A program made the translations under genes and the position numbers. A stretch of DNA of 64,000 nucleotides from GCA-2698665 sp047611265 (GTDB lineage Bacteria; Pseudomonadota; Gammaproteobacteria; GCA-002705445; GCA-002716945), in assembly GCA_047611265.1 (NCBI GenBank), contig JBLFWM010000007.1, positions 1 to 64,000 of the forward strand. Direction: 5' to 3'. This document shows positions 34,447 to 44,427 of this stretch, in pieces; position 1 is the first letter of the stretch, and every line of letters starts with the position of its first letter. The notes under the pieces were generated by a model. That model was not told the origin of the DNA, made no database searches, and was given only the letters and a program-made list of their open reading frames with translations.

Positions 34447-37400
34447 ATGCCAAAAATATTAAAATTATTTACATATTTTCTATCATCATTGCTAACATCT
34501 TTATTCTTCATAATTCTAGTAACTGAAAATACAAGCATTGTCTCAAATTTATATAAAGAAAAGATTGTTGAATATATACAATCTGAATCAAAACTTAGGT
34601 TTAATTTTAATAGTCTTGATATAAAATGGAATGGACTCCACCCTAATCTTATTTTTAATAAAATATCTTTGTATAAGCTTGATGAGGAAGTTTTATATCT
34701 TGATGGGGATAAACTCATTATTAATATTGACATGATAGAGTCATTATCTAATTTTAAATTTAAAATATCAGGGCTCAATATCGTAAAATCTGAAATATCA
34801 TTAATTTATGATAAAGATGGATTGTTCTTAAAGGGCTATAACTTACTACATAATAAAAAAACAAATGGAAAATCTGGATTTAGTGACCTAGGGGATATTA
34901 AATTTCGTATAAGTGATTCTAGTATAAACATAAAGTCTCAGAAAATAAGTAATGAATATAATTTAAAGAATATAAATTTAGTATTATTTTCTGAAAATAA
35001 TAGTATTAAATTATTTACAACATTCAACCATAAAAATAATGATGAAGTCATTCATTTTGCATCAAAATTCTCATTAGATGATAACTATGGAATTAATGGA
35101 AAATTTTATAGCCAAGGACTTAACATAGATCCTCAGGGAGTGTCTTTTTTTTCAAATAAATTAAAAATATTATCTTCTAAGTTAAATTATACTCTCTGGG
35201 CTGATATTAAAAATAATTCTCTGCTTAATCTTCAGGGTTCATTGAATATAAAAGATATATCGCTGATAAATATAATTTCAAAAAATAAAATAGAACTAAA
35301 AAATCTATATACAGATTTAGGGTATCGGTTACTAAAAAATAAAAGCAATATATTACTTAGTAACTTAAATTTTTCAACAGAAGATGCTACTTACAAGGAT
35401 AATGCTGTCCGCGCAACATTTGATGGGTTTAATTTGGCTAATATCTCTGTAGATAAATTATATGTAAAAGATATGAAAAATATAATTAATTTTATACCTA
35501 TGTTTTCTAAGAAAGCTGTTAATAATACACTTAAAAATATACATGATGGCCACCTAAGTAATCTTGTGTTATTAGATCTAGATAATAAGAGGTTTAGGTA
35601 TGGCGTGGATTTTAAAGGGATAGAGTTTATTAACAATAGTGGTTTATCTATGAATAAAATTACTGGAAATTTAACGGGTAGTAGCAAATCAGGAAAGTTA
35701 TTAATTGGCGGCAAAGAGGTTGAGGTTACTATTAATGATAATGATAAGTTTAAATTATCTAGGTTAAATGGATTAATATTTTATAAAGTTTCTAGCAATA
35801 TGATATCATTAAGTTCTGAAGAATTACAATTAGGTGACTCCCACCTAGCTAACATCTATGGTTCTTTCTCTGATGACCAGTCAAAATATAAAATTAATAT
35901 TGAGGGTGATTTAAATAGTCTAATGAATATCATACCTATTAAATATAATAAGTTAATCAGACCAAAAAATATTTTTCTTAACTCCGAATATAGTCTTGAT
36001 TACCGTGTTTTGAAGAATAAAGAAAAAATAAATTCTTACGGAGCTATAGATTTTCATAACCTAGTGATTAATGATAAAAAGAATAACATTATAATTAATT
36101 CTAAAAAACTTAGAATTAATTTTTTTGATAAATATATTCAATCCTATAAAAATGAATACTATATTAATAATAACAAGTACTCTTTAATATTAGATACAGA
36201 TGTAGTGGGTAATAAAATTAAATATAATTTAAATTCAAAGGGAATTCTAACATCTGCTTTCATAAAGAATTTTACTGATAATAAGTTAGTAAAATCTTTT
36301 GAGGGATCAGCGCCTGCTAAATTAAAAATAACTTACCAGCCTTTTGACAAGATAATATATTTAAAATTAAGTAGTAATATGAAGGGAATGTCATTTAACA
36401 TTATTCCACCATTAAATAAAAATTTTGCAGAGTCTAAGAGACTAGAAATTATATATGAGTTAAACGATAATGCTAAAAAATATATCAATATATCTTATGA
36501 TATATATGAAATGAAAGTTTCAAGGCAAAAAACTTTTCTTTCTATTTCAGTTTATTCTCCTGATATAGAGGGCTTAATAAATCTTCCTGACACAATAACC
36601 AATGACAATAGATTAACTGCCCGTTTAAACTATTTTAATTTAAATAAGTTTAGCGGAGCTTCAGATCCTGAATTATATCCATTCTTGGACTTAAGTATTA
36701 GAAAAGCAAAAATTAATGATTATTATTTTGATAATTTACAAGTTATGACTTCTCCGGTTAACGAAGGGATGATAATAGAAAGACTTAATTTTAAAAATAA
36801 AGATTTAAGCATGAAGGGTAATGGGAAATGGATAAAATCATCTGATGAACAAATTACTTTTTTTGACACAGTATTTCAAAGTAATAATTTTGGAAATTCT
36901 CTGAAATACTTGGGTTACCCTGGAATTATTAAGGAAGGAAATCTGTCGTCAAGATTAATAGGTCAGTGGAAAGGACCTCCTGAGAATTTTTCTTTTAATA
37001 ATTTTGATGGAAAAGTTTCACTTGATTTGAAAGATGGTGAGCTGCTTCAGGTTACAAAACAAACAAGAGCTATAGGCCAGTTGCTTGGGTTATTTAGTAT
37101 TTCATCATTAAAGAAAAGGCTATCATTAGATTTCAGCGATTTTTTTTCTAGTGGATTATCCTTTGATACGATGACTGGTGAATTTAACTTTTCTAAAACT
37201 AAGGCAAAAACCAAGGATTTACTACTAAAAGGTACTTTTGGTGAAATGAGAGTAAACGGAGAATCAGATATATATAATAGGTCTCATAACCAGCGACTGA
37301 TTTATATACCTGATTTGTCATCAATGAGTCTAATTTCCGGCACTTTACTGGGAGGACCAATCGGTGCTCTTGCATCAATATTTTATGATAAAGTTCTGAA

Positions 37401-37512
37401 AGAGATGGATATTAATACTAATCAATTGGCAGCTGTAGAGTATTCTATCAAGGGTTCATGGGATGATCCTGAGATAAAAGTAATAGAACCATTTAAACCC
37501 ATTGAGAATTAA
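34447..37512 (+). CDS. yhdP: YhdP-like AsmA-superfamily envelope protein
   Basis: A 1021-residue protein, shorter than E. coli YhdP (1266). It has an N-terminal membrane anchor (residues about 5-25), a long repetitive beta-rich periplasmic body (DUF3971/AsmA-like), and a conserved C-terminal part with SLISGTLLGGPIGALASIFY and a YSIKGSWDDPEIKV ending. YhdP-type proteins are thought to move phospholipids toward the outer membrane. It lies before a nitrilase and tldD, the order known from Pseudomonas-type genomes. Confidence 0.9.
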   Translation: MPKILKLFTYFLSSLLTSLFFIILVTENTSIVSNLYKEKIVEYIQSESKLRFNFNSLDIKWNGLHPNLIFNKISLYKLDEEVLYLDGDKLIINIDMIESLSNFKFKISGLNIVKSEISLIYDKDGLFLKGYNLLHNKKTNGKSGFSDLGDIKFRISDSSINIKSQKISNEYNLKNINLVLFSENNSIKLFTTFNHKNNDEVIHFASKFSLDDNYGINGKFYSQGLNIDPQGVSFFSNKLKILSSKLNYTLWADIKNNSLLNLQGSLNIKDISLINIISKNKIELKNLYTDLGYRLLKNKSNILLSNLNFSTEDATYKDNAVRATFDGFNLANISVDKLYVKDMKNIINFIPMFSKKAVNNTLKNIHDGHLSNLVLLDLDNKRFRYGVDFKGIEFINNSGLSMNKITGNLTGSSKSGKLLIGGKEVEVTINDNDKFKLSRLNGLIFYKVSSNMISLSSEELQLGDSHLANIYGSFSDDQSKYKINIEGDLNSLMNIIPIKYNKLIRPKNIFLNSEYSLDYRVLKNKEKINSYGAIDFHNLVINDKKNNIIINSKKLRINFFDKYIQSYKNEYYINNNKYSLILDTDVVGNKIKYNLNSKGILTSAFIKNFTDNKLVKSFEGSAPAKLKITYQPFDKIIYLKLSSNMKGMSFNIIPPLNKNFAESKRLEIIYELNDNAKKYINISYDIYEMKVSRQKTFLSISVYSPDIEGLINLPDTITNDNRLTARLNYFNLNKFSGASDPELYPFLDLSIRKAKINDYYFDNLQVMTSPVNEGMIIERLNFKNKDLSMKGNGKWIKSSDEQITFFDTVFQSNNFGNSLKYLGYPGIIKEGNLSSRLIGQWKGPPENFSFNNFDGKVSLDLKDGELLQVTKQTRAIGQLLGLFSISSLKKRLSLDFSDFFSSGLSFDTMTGEFNFSKTKAKTKDLLLKGTFGEMRVNGESDIYNRSHNQRLIYIPDLSSMSLISGTLLGGPIGALASIFYDKVLKEMDINTNQLAAVEYSIKGSWDDPEIKVIEPFKPIEN

Positions 37513-37544
37513 TATATTCTTAGTATTCATACTGAGATAAATAT

Positions 37545-38366
37545 ATGGCTAGGATAGCATCAATACAATTAACGTCAGGCCCCAATATTCAAGCTAATCT
37601 TCTTGAGGTATCTAAATATCTTGAAGAAATTTCCAAAGGGAAATCAAAATTGGTTGTTTTGCCAGAGAACTTTGCTTTAATGCCAGAAAATGATATATCT
37701 TTTGTGCAAAATGCTGAAGTTGAGGGATCTGGGCCAATCCAAGAATTTATTTCAGAGAATGCTACAAAATATAAAATTTGGATTATAGCAGGCACTATCC
37801 CTATTAAAACTAAAAACCCTAATAAAGTAACATCATCTACTCTCGTTTTTGATGATAAAGGTCAAATAGTCGCCAGGTATGACAAAATACATTTATTCGA
37901 TGTTCAGTTACCTCATTCTGATGAATCATATAATGAGTCTGAAGTTTTTGAGCCTGGAAAAGATCTGAAGGTCATAGAAACACCAGTTGGCATTATTGGA
38001 CTAAGCATTTGTTATGATCTTCGTTTCCCAGAACTTTTTAGATTACTACATTCATCAGATGTTGAAATAATTGTGCTACCAGCAGCCTTTACGGAACAAA
38101 CTGGTAAAGTTCATTGGGAGACATTAGTAAGAGCTAGAGCTATAGAAAACCTTTGTTATATGGTCACATCATGTCAAGATGGCTACCATATTACTGGAAG
38201 ACAAACGCATGGTAATAGCATGATAGTAAACCCTTGGGGACAAATAATGTCCAAAATAGCATCTGGCAGTGGGTTTGTTGAATCTGAGATAAACCATAAG
38301 CAATTAACTTCAATAAGAGAGAAGTTTCCTGTTCTTGAACACATAACTTTAGTAGGTGACAAATGA
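37545..38366 (+). CDS. Nitrilase-superfamily amidohydrolase (Nit-like)
   Basis: A 273-residue carbon-nitrogen hydrolase. The catalytic triad is visible: Glu41 in VVLPENFAL, Lys in RYDKIHLFD and Cys in SICYDLRFPELF. Similarity to Nit1/Nit2 proteins, which hydrolyse deaminated glutathione or omega-amidated 2-oxoacids, suggests metabolite repair, but the substrate is inferred. The 3' end overlaps tldD by 4 nt; the yhdP-nit-tldD order is conserved. Confidence 0.93.
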   Translation: MARIASIQLTSGPNIQANLLEVSKYLEEISKGKSKLVVLPENFALMPENDISFVQNAEVEGSGPIQEFISENATKYKIWIIAGTIPIKTKNPNKVTSSTLVFDDKGQIVARYDKIHLFDVQLPHSDESYNESEVFEPGKDLKVIETPVGIIGLSICYDLRFPELFRLLHSSDVEIIVLPAAFTEQTGKVHWETLVRARAIENLCYMVTSCQDGYHITGRQTHGNSMIVNPWGQIMSKIASGSGFVESEINHKQLTSIREKFPVLEHITLVGDK

Positions 38367-39793
38367 ATTATATACAAAACCTTATCTTAGATAATTATGA
38401 CCTAACAAATGAAAAACTTGAGAATATACTTTCAGCAGCATGTCCTAAAAATATAGACTTTGCAGATTTATATTTTCAATATACTAATTCTGAAGGTTGG
38501 CAATTAGAAGACGGTATTGTTAAAAGCGGTTCATCAAATATAGATAGTGGAGTTGGAATTAGATCTGTGGCTGAAGACAAGTCTGGTTTTGCATATAGTA
38601 ATAATTTTAACTATGAAAATTTAATTTCTGCAGCTAAAACGTCTAAATGTATAGTGAAGAGTGGGCAAAGCAGAGAAATACAGCTTGGTAATTCTCAAGA
38701 TATAAGAAAACTATATAACCCAGTCTCACCTTTAGATTTTAAGACAGATGATGTGAAAGTTAAATTTTTAAAAGATATTGATAAATATGTACGAGATAAA
38801 GATGACAGGGTAGAGCAAGTGATTGTGAGCTTAGCTGGGACATATGATTCTATTTTAATTCTCAACACGGATGGTATTAAGGCTTTTGATGATAGACCTT
38901 TGGTTAGATTTAGTGTGATGGTTATTTTAAAAGTAGGGGATCGAAGAGAACGTGGTTCTTCTGGCGGCGGCGGCAGATACTCTTATGATGAAATAATCGA
39001 TACAAAATTTGCCTATGAATTTGCTGATGAAGCAATTAGACAAGCAGCTGTAAATCTTCAAGCCGAAGATGGGAAAGCAGGATCTATGACAGTTGTGTTA
39101 GGGCCTGGTTGGCCCGGAGTACTTCTACATGAGGCTATTGGACATGGACTTGAAGGTGATTTTAATAGAAAAAAAACTTCAGCTTTTTCTGATTTAATAG
39201 GGAAGCAAGTTGCTTCTAGCCAATGTACAATTGTTGATGATGGCACAATTTCAAAGAGAAGAGGATCTTTGTCTGTAGATGATGAAGGTTGTGAGACAAA
39301 ATGTAATACATTGATTGAGAATGGAATCCTCAAAGGATACATGCAAGATAAAATCAATGCTAAACTTATGAATGTTAGCCCTACAGGAAATGGAAGAAGA
39401 GAAAGTTATGCATGCTTGCCTATGCCAAGAATGACGAATACTTTCATGTTACCTGGTGAGTTTAACCCGAATGAAATAATAGAATCTGTCAAAGACGGAA
39501 TCTATGCTGTCAATTTTTCTGGTGGCCAGGTTGATATAACAAATGGACAATTTGTGTTCACGGCATCAGAAGCATATTTAATTGAAAATGGAAAAGTCAC
39601 TAAACCGATTAAAGGTATGACCCTAATTGGAAATGGACCAGAAGTTTTAAAAAAAGTATCTATGGTAGGGAATGATTTAAAATTAGATGATGGAGTTGGC
39701 ACGTGTGGGAAAGACGGACAAAGTGTTCCAGTAGGAGTAGGACAGCCTACCCTTAAAATAGATGAGATAACTGTTGGGGGAACACAAGTATGA
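38363..39793 (+). CDS. tldD: Metalloprotease TldD
   Basis: TldD is the zinc subunit of the TldD/TldE protease that degrades unfolded peptides and processes microcin-like peptides. The 476-residue sequence carries HEAIGHGLEGDF (HExxxH, about residue 256), with Gly-rich RERGSSGGGGRYSYD before it. The stop overlaps pmbA by 4 nt, matching their joint function. Confidence 0.96.
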   Translation: MNYIQNLILDNYDLTNEKLENILSAACPKNIDFADLYFQYTNSEGWQLEDGIVKSGSSNIDSGVGIRSVAEDKSGFAYSNNFNYENLISAAKTSKCIVKSGQSREIQLGNSQDIRKLYNPVSPLDFKTDDVKVKFLKDIDKYVRDKDDRVEQVIVSLAGTYDSILILNTDGIKAFDDRPLVRFSVMVILKVGDRRERGSSGGGGRYSYDEIIDTKFAYEFADEAIRQAAVNLQAEDGKAGSMTVVLGPGWPGVLLHEAIGHGLEGDFNRKKTSAFSDLIGKQVASSQCTIVDDGTISKRRGSLSVDDEGCETKCNTLIENGILKGYMQDKINAKLMNVSPTGNGRRESYACLPMPRMTNTFMLPGEFNPNEIIESVKDGIYAVNFSGGQVDITNGQFVFTASEAYLIENGKVTKPIKGMTLIGNGPEVLKKVSMVGNDLKLDDGVGTCGKDGQSVPVGVGQPTLKIDEITVGGTQV

Positions 39794-41118
39794 GCTCTAA
39801 CAGAAATGACATATTTGTCTATAAAGATAGACTCCAAGAAATTTATAAAGATTTAAATAAAAAATATAGTCATGAATTTAACTTAAGTATATCAAATGGT
39901 TATACAGTAACCTCCAGATCATCTAAGGTAGAAAATATAGAATACCATGAGGATATGGCCTTAAACGTAACCGTTTATAATGATTTTAAAAAAGGAAATG
40001 CCTCAACAAATAACTTATCTTCGGAAAATATTATCAAAACTATTGAAAAAGCTGAAAATATTTCTCAAAAGACACAAGCTGATGATTGCCAAGGTCTTCC
40101 TGAATCTAATTTTACAGAAAAAGAGTGGGATAACTTGGGAATATATTATCCAAGAGATTTAGAAATCGAAAATGTGATAGAAATGACAAAAGATTGCGAG
40201 GCAGAAGCTTTTAAAACAGATAAAAGAATATCAAATTCCGAAGGATCAACATTTTCATTTTCTAAAAATTCACATATGATTTTAAATACTAATGGAGCGT
40301 ATGGAGCATACAACTCGACAGACTATTCTTTATCCTGTATCGCTTTAGCGGAAGAAAATAAGTTAATGGAAAGAGATTATTGGTATTCTTCTTCCAGAGA
40401 TTTTAAAAAATTGGAGGAAGGATCCAGTATAGGTAAAAAAGCTGCTCAAAGAGTTCTGTCTAGACTTGGAGCTAGAACTTTGAAAACGCAAGTTTGCCCT
40501 GTTCTATTTTCACCTGAAATGTCTGCATCTATTATTAGTAATTTTTTATCAGCTATCAATGGCTCGGCTATTTATAAAAAATCAAGCTTTCTACTAGATA
40601 AAGTTAACGAAAAAATATTTCCAGATTTTGTAAATATACGAGAAGAACCATTACTGTCTAATGGTCCTGCAACTCGGCCATATGATTCCGAGGGTGTTTT
40701 GACAGAAAATAAGAATATTGTCGATAACGGTATTCTAAAAACTTATCTGCTAGACACCTATTCATCTAGGAAGCTTAAAATGGATTGTACTGGAAATGGT
40801 GTTTTAACTAATATAACCATGAACTCAAGCGAGCCGTTAGTCTCGGATATTGTTTCTACACTAAAGAATGGTATATATATAACAGACATGATGGGTAGTG
40901 GAGCTAATACTTTAACTGGTGATTATTCTAGAGGGGCTTTTGGATATTTAGTTGAGAACGGTGAAATACAATATCCAGTAACAGAAATAACTGTGGCATC
41001 TAATTTGTCTCAAATGTTTCAAAATATTGTTGCTCTTGGTGATGATATTGACTTAAGAAATAGAATTAGAACAGGTTCATTGTTGATAGATAATATTACC
41101 ATTGGTGGAACTAACTAA
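39790..41118 (+). CDS. pmbA: TldD-partner protein PmbA/TldE
   Basis: PmbA (TldE) forms the heterodimer with TldD. The 442-residue protein has the paired fold and the C-terminal GSGANTLTGDYSRGAFGYLVENGEI (about residues 370-394), without the HExxxH motif. It overlaps tldD by 4 nt, and its 3' end overlaps the convergent antiporter gene by 8 nt, so no terminator hairpin can lie between them. Confidence 0.96.
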   Translation: MSSNRNDIFVYKDRLQEIYKDLNKKYSHEFNLSISNGYTVTSRSSKVENIEYHEDMALNVTVYNDFKKGNASTNNLSSENIIKTIEKAENISQKTQADDCQGLPESNFTEKEWDNLGIYYPRDLEIENVIEMTKDCEAEAFKTDKRISNSEGSTFSFSKNSHMILNTNGAYGAYNSTDYSLSCIALAEENKLMERDYWYSSSRDFKKLEEGSSIGKKAAQRVLSRLGARTLKTQVCPVLFSPEMSASIISNFLSAINGSAIYKKSSFLLDKVNEKIFPDFVNIREEPLLSNGPATRPYDSEGVLTENKNIVDNGILKTYLLDTYSSRKLKMDCTGNGVLTNITMNSSEPLVSDIVSTLKNGIYITDMMGSGANTLTGDYSRGAFGYLVENGEIQYPVTEITVASNLSQMFQNIVALGDDIDLRNRIRTGSLLIDNITIGGTN

Positions 41119-42778
41119 TATTCATCACAAGGGACACTGTAAAAATAATCAGAATTAAAATTAGCATTGTTGATATTGTCGTCTGCCTTAGAAGATAATC
41201 CTCTAGTATGGTAAATTTATTTCTCAAGCCTATAAAAGAGAAGATATTTTCAGTTTTATTTATCATACCGAAAAGATACTTTATTAATAACTTAATATAT
41301 TTAATTTTACCTCTATATAACCAGTCAACATCTAAAGTTAAAGTCAGAGTTCTTTCTAAATATTTTAGGCTGATAAAAAATGCTAATGCTGAAAAGAACA
41401 GTAAATGTAATTGAGAAACAACATGATTCCCGGTATAAGGAATAAAATCTACGGGATATGGTAGTAGACCATAAAGTAATTGAGGCCAAACTCCTATGAT
41501 AATGCATATTGCCGAAGCTGCAATCATTGCATATTTCATATATATTGGAGGATCCGTTGTAATGATTTTTTTATCTCTATGAAAAAATACGAACCATGGG
41601 AACTTTATGCCTGCGTGAAGAAATACACCAGCTGACCCTACTAATAGCATTAACCATACTAGCTGCATTCCCTCATGAATACTGGCGTCAACTATCATTG
41701 ATTTAGAAATAAAACCGGATGTCAAAGGAAACGCTGAAATCGCTAAAGCACCTATGATTCCACATATTGCTGTCAAAGGCATTGTTTTGTATAAACCACC
41801 AACATCTGTACATTTACGTTTATTAATCATATAAATAACACTTCCTGCTGACATTAGCAGTAGACCTTTATATATGATGTGCGAAAAAGCATGAGCTGCC
41901 GTTCCATTAATAGAAAGTTCTGTTCCTATTCCAATACCGACAATCATAAAGCCAACTTGGTTTACGATACTGTATGAAAGTATTCTTCTAATATCATTTT
42001 CAAGTAAGGCATAGATAATCCCATACATAATCATATATATTCCAATTAGCATTAGTACATGGCTTCCAGCAAAAGTAACTATCAATATGAAAACAGAAGT
42101 TTTTGTCGTATAAGCCGAAAGAAATACTGTTGAAGAGTAACTACCTTCTGGGTATGCGTCGGGTATCCATTGAGAAAACGGAGGAGCGCCTGCATTTAAT
42201 AAAAATCCGATGAGTATCATCCAGTTATACCAAGTATCCAAATTTAATAATCTTATTTGTAAATTATTTGTATCTATATATAAACCTATAATTCCCAATA
42301 ATAAAATTAGACCTCCTAAAAGATGCATAATAAGATATCTATTGCCTGCAGATAGAGATTTATCTGAATTAGATGACCAGATAACCATTGTGGACGCAAT
42401 AGCCATAATTTCCCAGAAGACATAGAGTGTTAAAAAGTCACCAGAAAATAAAACAAAGATGGCCGAAGATATATACATGAGCACCATTGCTTTTTCTTTA
42501 TAACTATCTCTATAAATTGAAAATAATTTTCCAATTAACCCCATGATCAAAAAGACTAAACAGAAAAGATATGCAAGCTTTGAATATGAAAAATAATTAA
42601 TAGAAGCAAGGCTGCTTTTATATACATAATCCACATTATTTGTAATAAATAAAAGTATAAATAATGATATTAAAATAGAGCCTATGGATATTAGATTTGC
42701 TTTTTCTTTAAAAAGAAAAATAAATAACGAACCTATGGCTAATGGGAAGGCTGGATGACCAATAAGACTGCTAATCAT
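41111..42778 (-). CDS. Antiporter ND-type subunit (MrpD/NuoN-like), last of cluster
   Basis: A 555-residue polytopic proton-conducting-family protein with about 14 hydrophobic segments. It has the acidic helix residue in FWEIMAIAST, and PPFSQWIPDAYPEG followed by LSAYTTKTSVF, the AYPE...TTKT variant of MrpD-like subunits. The usual His of PxHxW is replaced (PFSQW). The C-terminal extra helices (residues 480-555) are longer than in MrpD. It is the tenth gene of the Mrp-like run, overlapping the small gene upstream by 8 nt. Confidence 0.9.
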   Translation of the reverse strand: MISSLIGHPAFPLAIGSLFIFLFKEKANLISIGSILISLFILLFITNNVDYVYKSSLASINYFSYSKLAYLFCLVFLIMGLIGKLFSIYRDSYKEKAMVLMYISSAIFVLFSGDFLTLYVFWEIMAIASTMVIWSSNSDKSLSAGNRYLIMHLLGGLILLLGIIGLYIDTNNLQIRLLNLDTWYNWMILIGFLLNAGAPPFSQWIPDAYPEGSYSSTVFLSAYTTKTSVFILIVTFAGSHVLMLIGIYMIMYGIIYALLENDIRRILSYSIVNQVGFMIVGIGIGTELSINGTAAHAFSHIIYKGLLLMSAGSVIYMINKRKCTDVGGLYKTMPLTAICGIIGALAISAFPLTSGFISKSMIVDASIHEGMQLVWLMLLVGSAGVFLHAGIKFPWFVFFHRDKKIITTDPPIYMKYAMIAASAICIIIGVWPQLLYGLLPYPVDFIPYTGNHVVSQLHLLFFSALAFFISLKYLERTLTLTLDVDWLYRGKIKYIKLLIKYLFGMINKTENIFSFIGLRNKFTILEDYLLRQTTISTMLILILIIFTVSLVMNIS

Positions 42779-42986
42779 AATAAGTATCTCCTTTCTTTAG
42801 TATGACAGCTATAGTTTTTGCAATGATAATTAAACTGATACATGCTAAGAATCCAAAAATAGGATAGAAGCCAAGTATACTATCTATATTAAAATTAACT
42901 TTCTTAAAATTATAGAATACATATAAATATGGGGTTACATTTATCAGCAAGATAAGTGTATAAATTATTTTATTTCTATCATTCAT
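42771..42986 (-). CDS. Small two-helix membrane protein in the antiporter cluster
   Basis: A 71-residue protein with two hydrophobic helices (about residues 8-27 and 38-61), charged termini and no recognised family. It overlaps the downstream ND-type gene by 8 nt and starts one base after the upstream gene, so it is translated within the operon. It may be an accessory antiporter subunit. A true gene is likely because of its tight placement. Confidence 0.72.
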   Translation of the reverse strand: MNDRNKIIYTLILLINVTPYLYVFYNFKKVNFNIDSILGFYPIFGFLACISLIIIAKTIAVILKKGDTYYD

Positions 42987-42987
42987 G

Positions 42988-44427
42988 TTAAATAATATTC
43001 TCTGTAATAAATTTTATAATAAAATCAGTTTTGAAAAAAAGAATTACTGCGATAAAGCCAACAATAATCACCGGGAAGGCTAGAGGCATATCTTCACAAC
43101 TAGGGCTTTTGTAGTCAAATTTTGCTTTTTCAAAATATGATTTATAAATCATTGGAAAATAATAACTCGCATTAAGTAATGTGCTTAAGACAATTACAGC
43201 AAGCAAGTATAAATTTTCTGATTCCATAATACCGAGTAATAAATACCACTTGCTAATAAATCCAATTGTTGGAGGTAAACCAATCATGATAAGTGCACCG
43301 ATAGTCATTAGCAGACAAGTAATAGGTAATTTTGAAGAAAGGTTATTCATTTCACTAACATTTTTAATACCTGTTTGTGTTGCAATAATGCCTGCAGAAA
43401 GGAATAGCATTATTTTTCCTAAAGCATGAAATATCAAATGAAGAACGGCAGCTAAAATAGAATATGGCGCCAAGATTGCCGTAGCTAAAACTATATATGA
43501 CAATTGACCAATAGTTGAATATGCTAAGCGTAATTTAATATTATCTTGGTTTAGAGCAATAAAGGATGACGATATAATTGTAAATGATGCAAAGAGTATA
43601 ATAATTATATTTGCGCCACTCTGTGTCAATACATCTACTCCAAATATGAACAAAAAAACCTTTAACATTATGAATACTCCAGATTTAACTACAGCCACAG
43701 CATGAAGTAGTGCGCTCACTGGTGTTGGCGCAACCATTGCAGATGGTAACCATTTATGAAATGGCATGACTGCAGATTTAGCAATTCCAAATAAATATAA
43801 AATGACAAGAATGTATATGGCAGTATTATTATAACTAGTGAATATACCGCCAACTTTATAGTCTAAAGTCCCAGTCAATATATAGGTGAATATTATTGCT
43901 GGTAAGAAAAATATTATAGATGTTCCGAGTAAATAGTATAAATATTTCTTACCATTTATAATTGATTTTTTGTCACCTTTGAATGTTACAAGTGGATATG
44001 TAGCAATTGTCAATATTTCATAAAAAACAAAAGTAGTTAATAAATTAGATGAATAGATAATCCCATTGGTAGCTAGCATTGATAGTGTAAAAAATATATA
44101 AAACTTTGGTTTGTTTTGGTACTTATTCAATTCTAGATATCTTTCTGAAAAAATAGATACCATGAGCCATAGTCCATTTGAGATAACTAGAAAGATTACA
44201 CCTAAATAATCTAAGCTAAATGATAATGGGATTCCTGGAATAATATTAACTATATCAGTTTTTTGATTAATCAAGATATCTTGTATGCTGATTATGTATA
44301 AAGCATATACAAGAGATGCGAGACTTATGAATATAGAAATCATACCGGTAAAGGCTTCTTTTCTAAGCAGATAAATAATTACTATACCAAGAGCTAGAAA
44401 CAGAATATGTGATAATAAAATACTCAT
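42988..44427 (-). CDS. Antiporter ND-type subunit (MrpA-N/NuoL-like)
   Basis: A 479-residue multi-pass protein of the proton-translocating NADH dehydrogenase/Mrp family. The conserved lysine and proline motif AKSAVMPFHKWLPSAM plus APTPVSALLHAVAVVKSG is the NuoL/MrpA form; FYEILTIATYPL carries the acidic helix residue. It corresponds to the N-terminal part of MrpA, standing alone here. The stop is one base from the small membrane gene. Confidence 0.9.
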   Translation of the reverse strand: MSILLSHILFLALGIVIIYLLRKEAFTGMISIFISLASLVYALYIISIQDILINQKTDIVNIIPGIPLSFSLDYLGVIFLVISNGLWLMVSIFSERYLELNKYQNKPKFYIFFTLSMLATNGIIYSSNLLTTFVFYEILTIATYPLVTFKGDKKSIINGKKYLYYLLGTSIIFFLPAIIFTYILTGTLDYKVGGIFTSYNNTAIYILVILYLFGIAKSAVMPFHKWLPSAMVAPTPVSALLHAVAVVKSGVFIMLKVFLFIFGVDVLTQSGANIIIILFASFTIISSSFIALNQDNIKLRLAYSTIGQLSYIVLATAILAPYSILAAVLHLIFHALGKIMLFLSAGIIATQTGIKNVSEMNNLSSKLPITCLLMTIGALIMIGLPPTIGFISKWYLLLGIMESENLYLLAVIVLSTLLNASYYFPMIYKSYFEKAKFDYKSPSCEDMPLAFPVIIVGFIAVILFFKTDFIIKFITENII

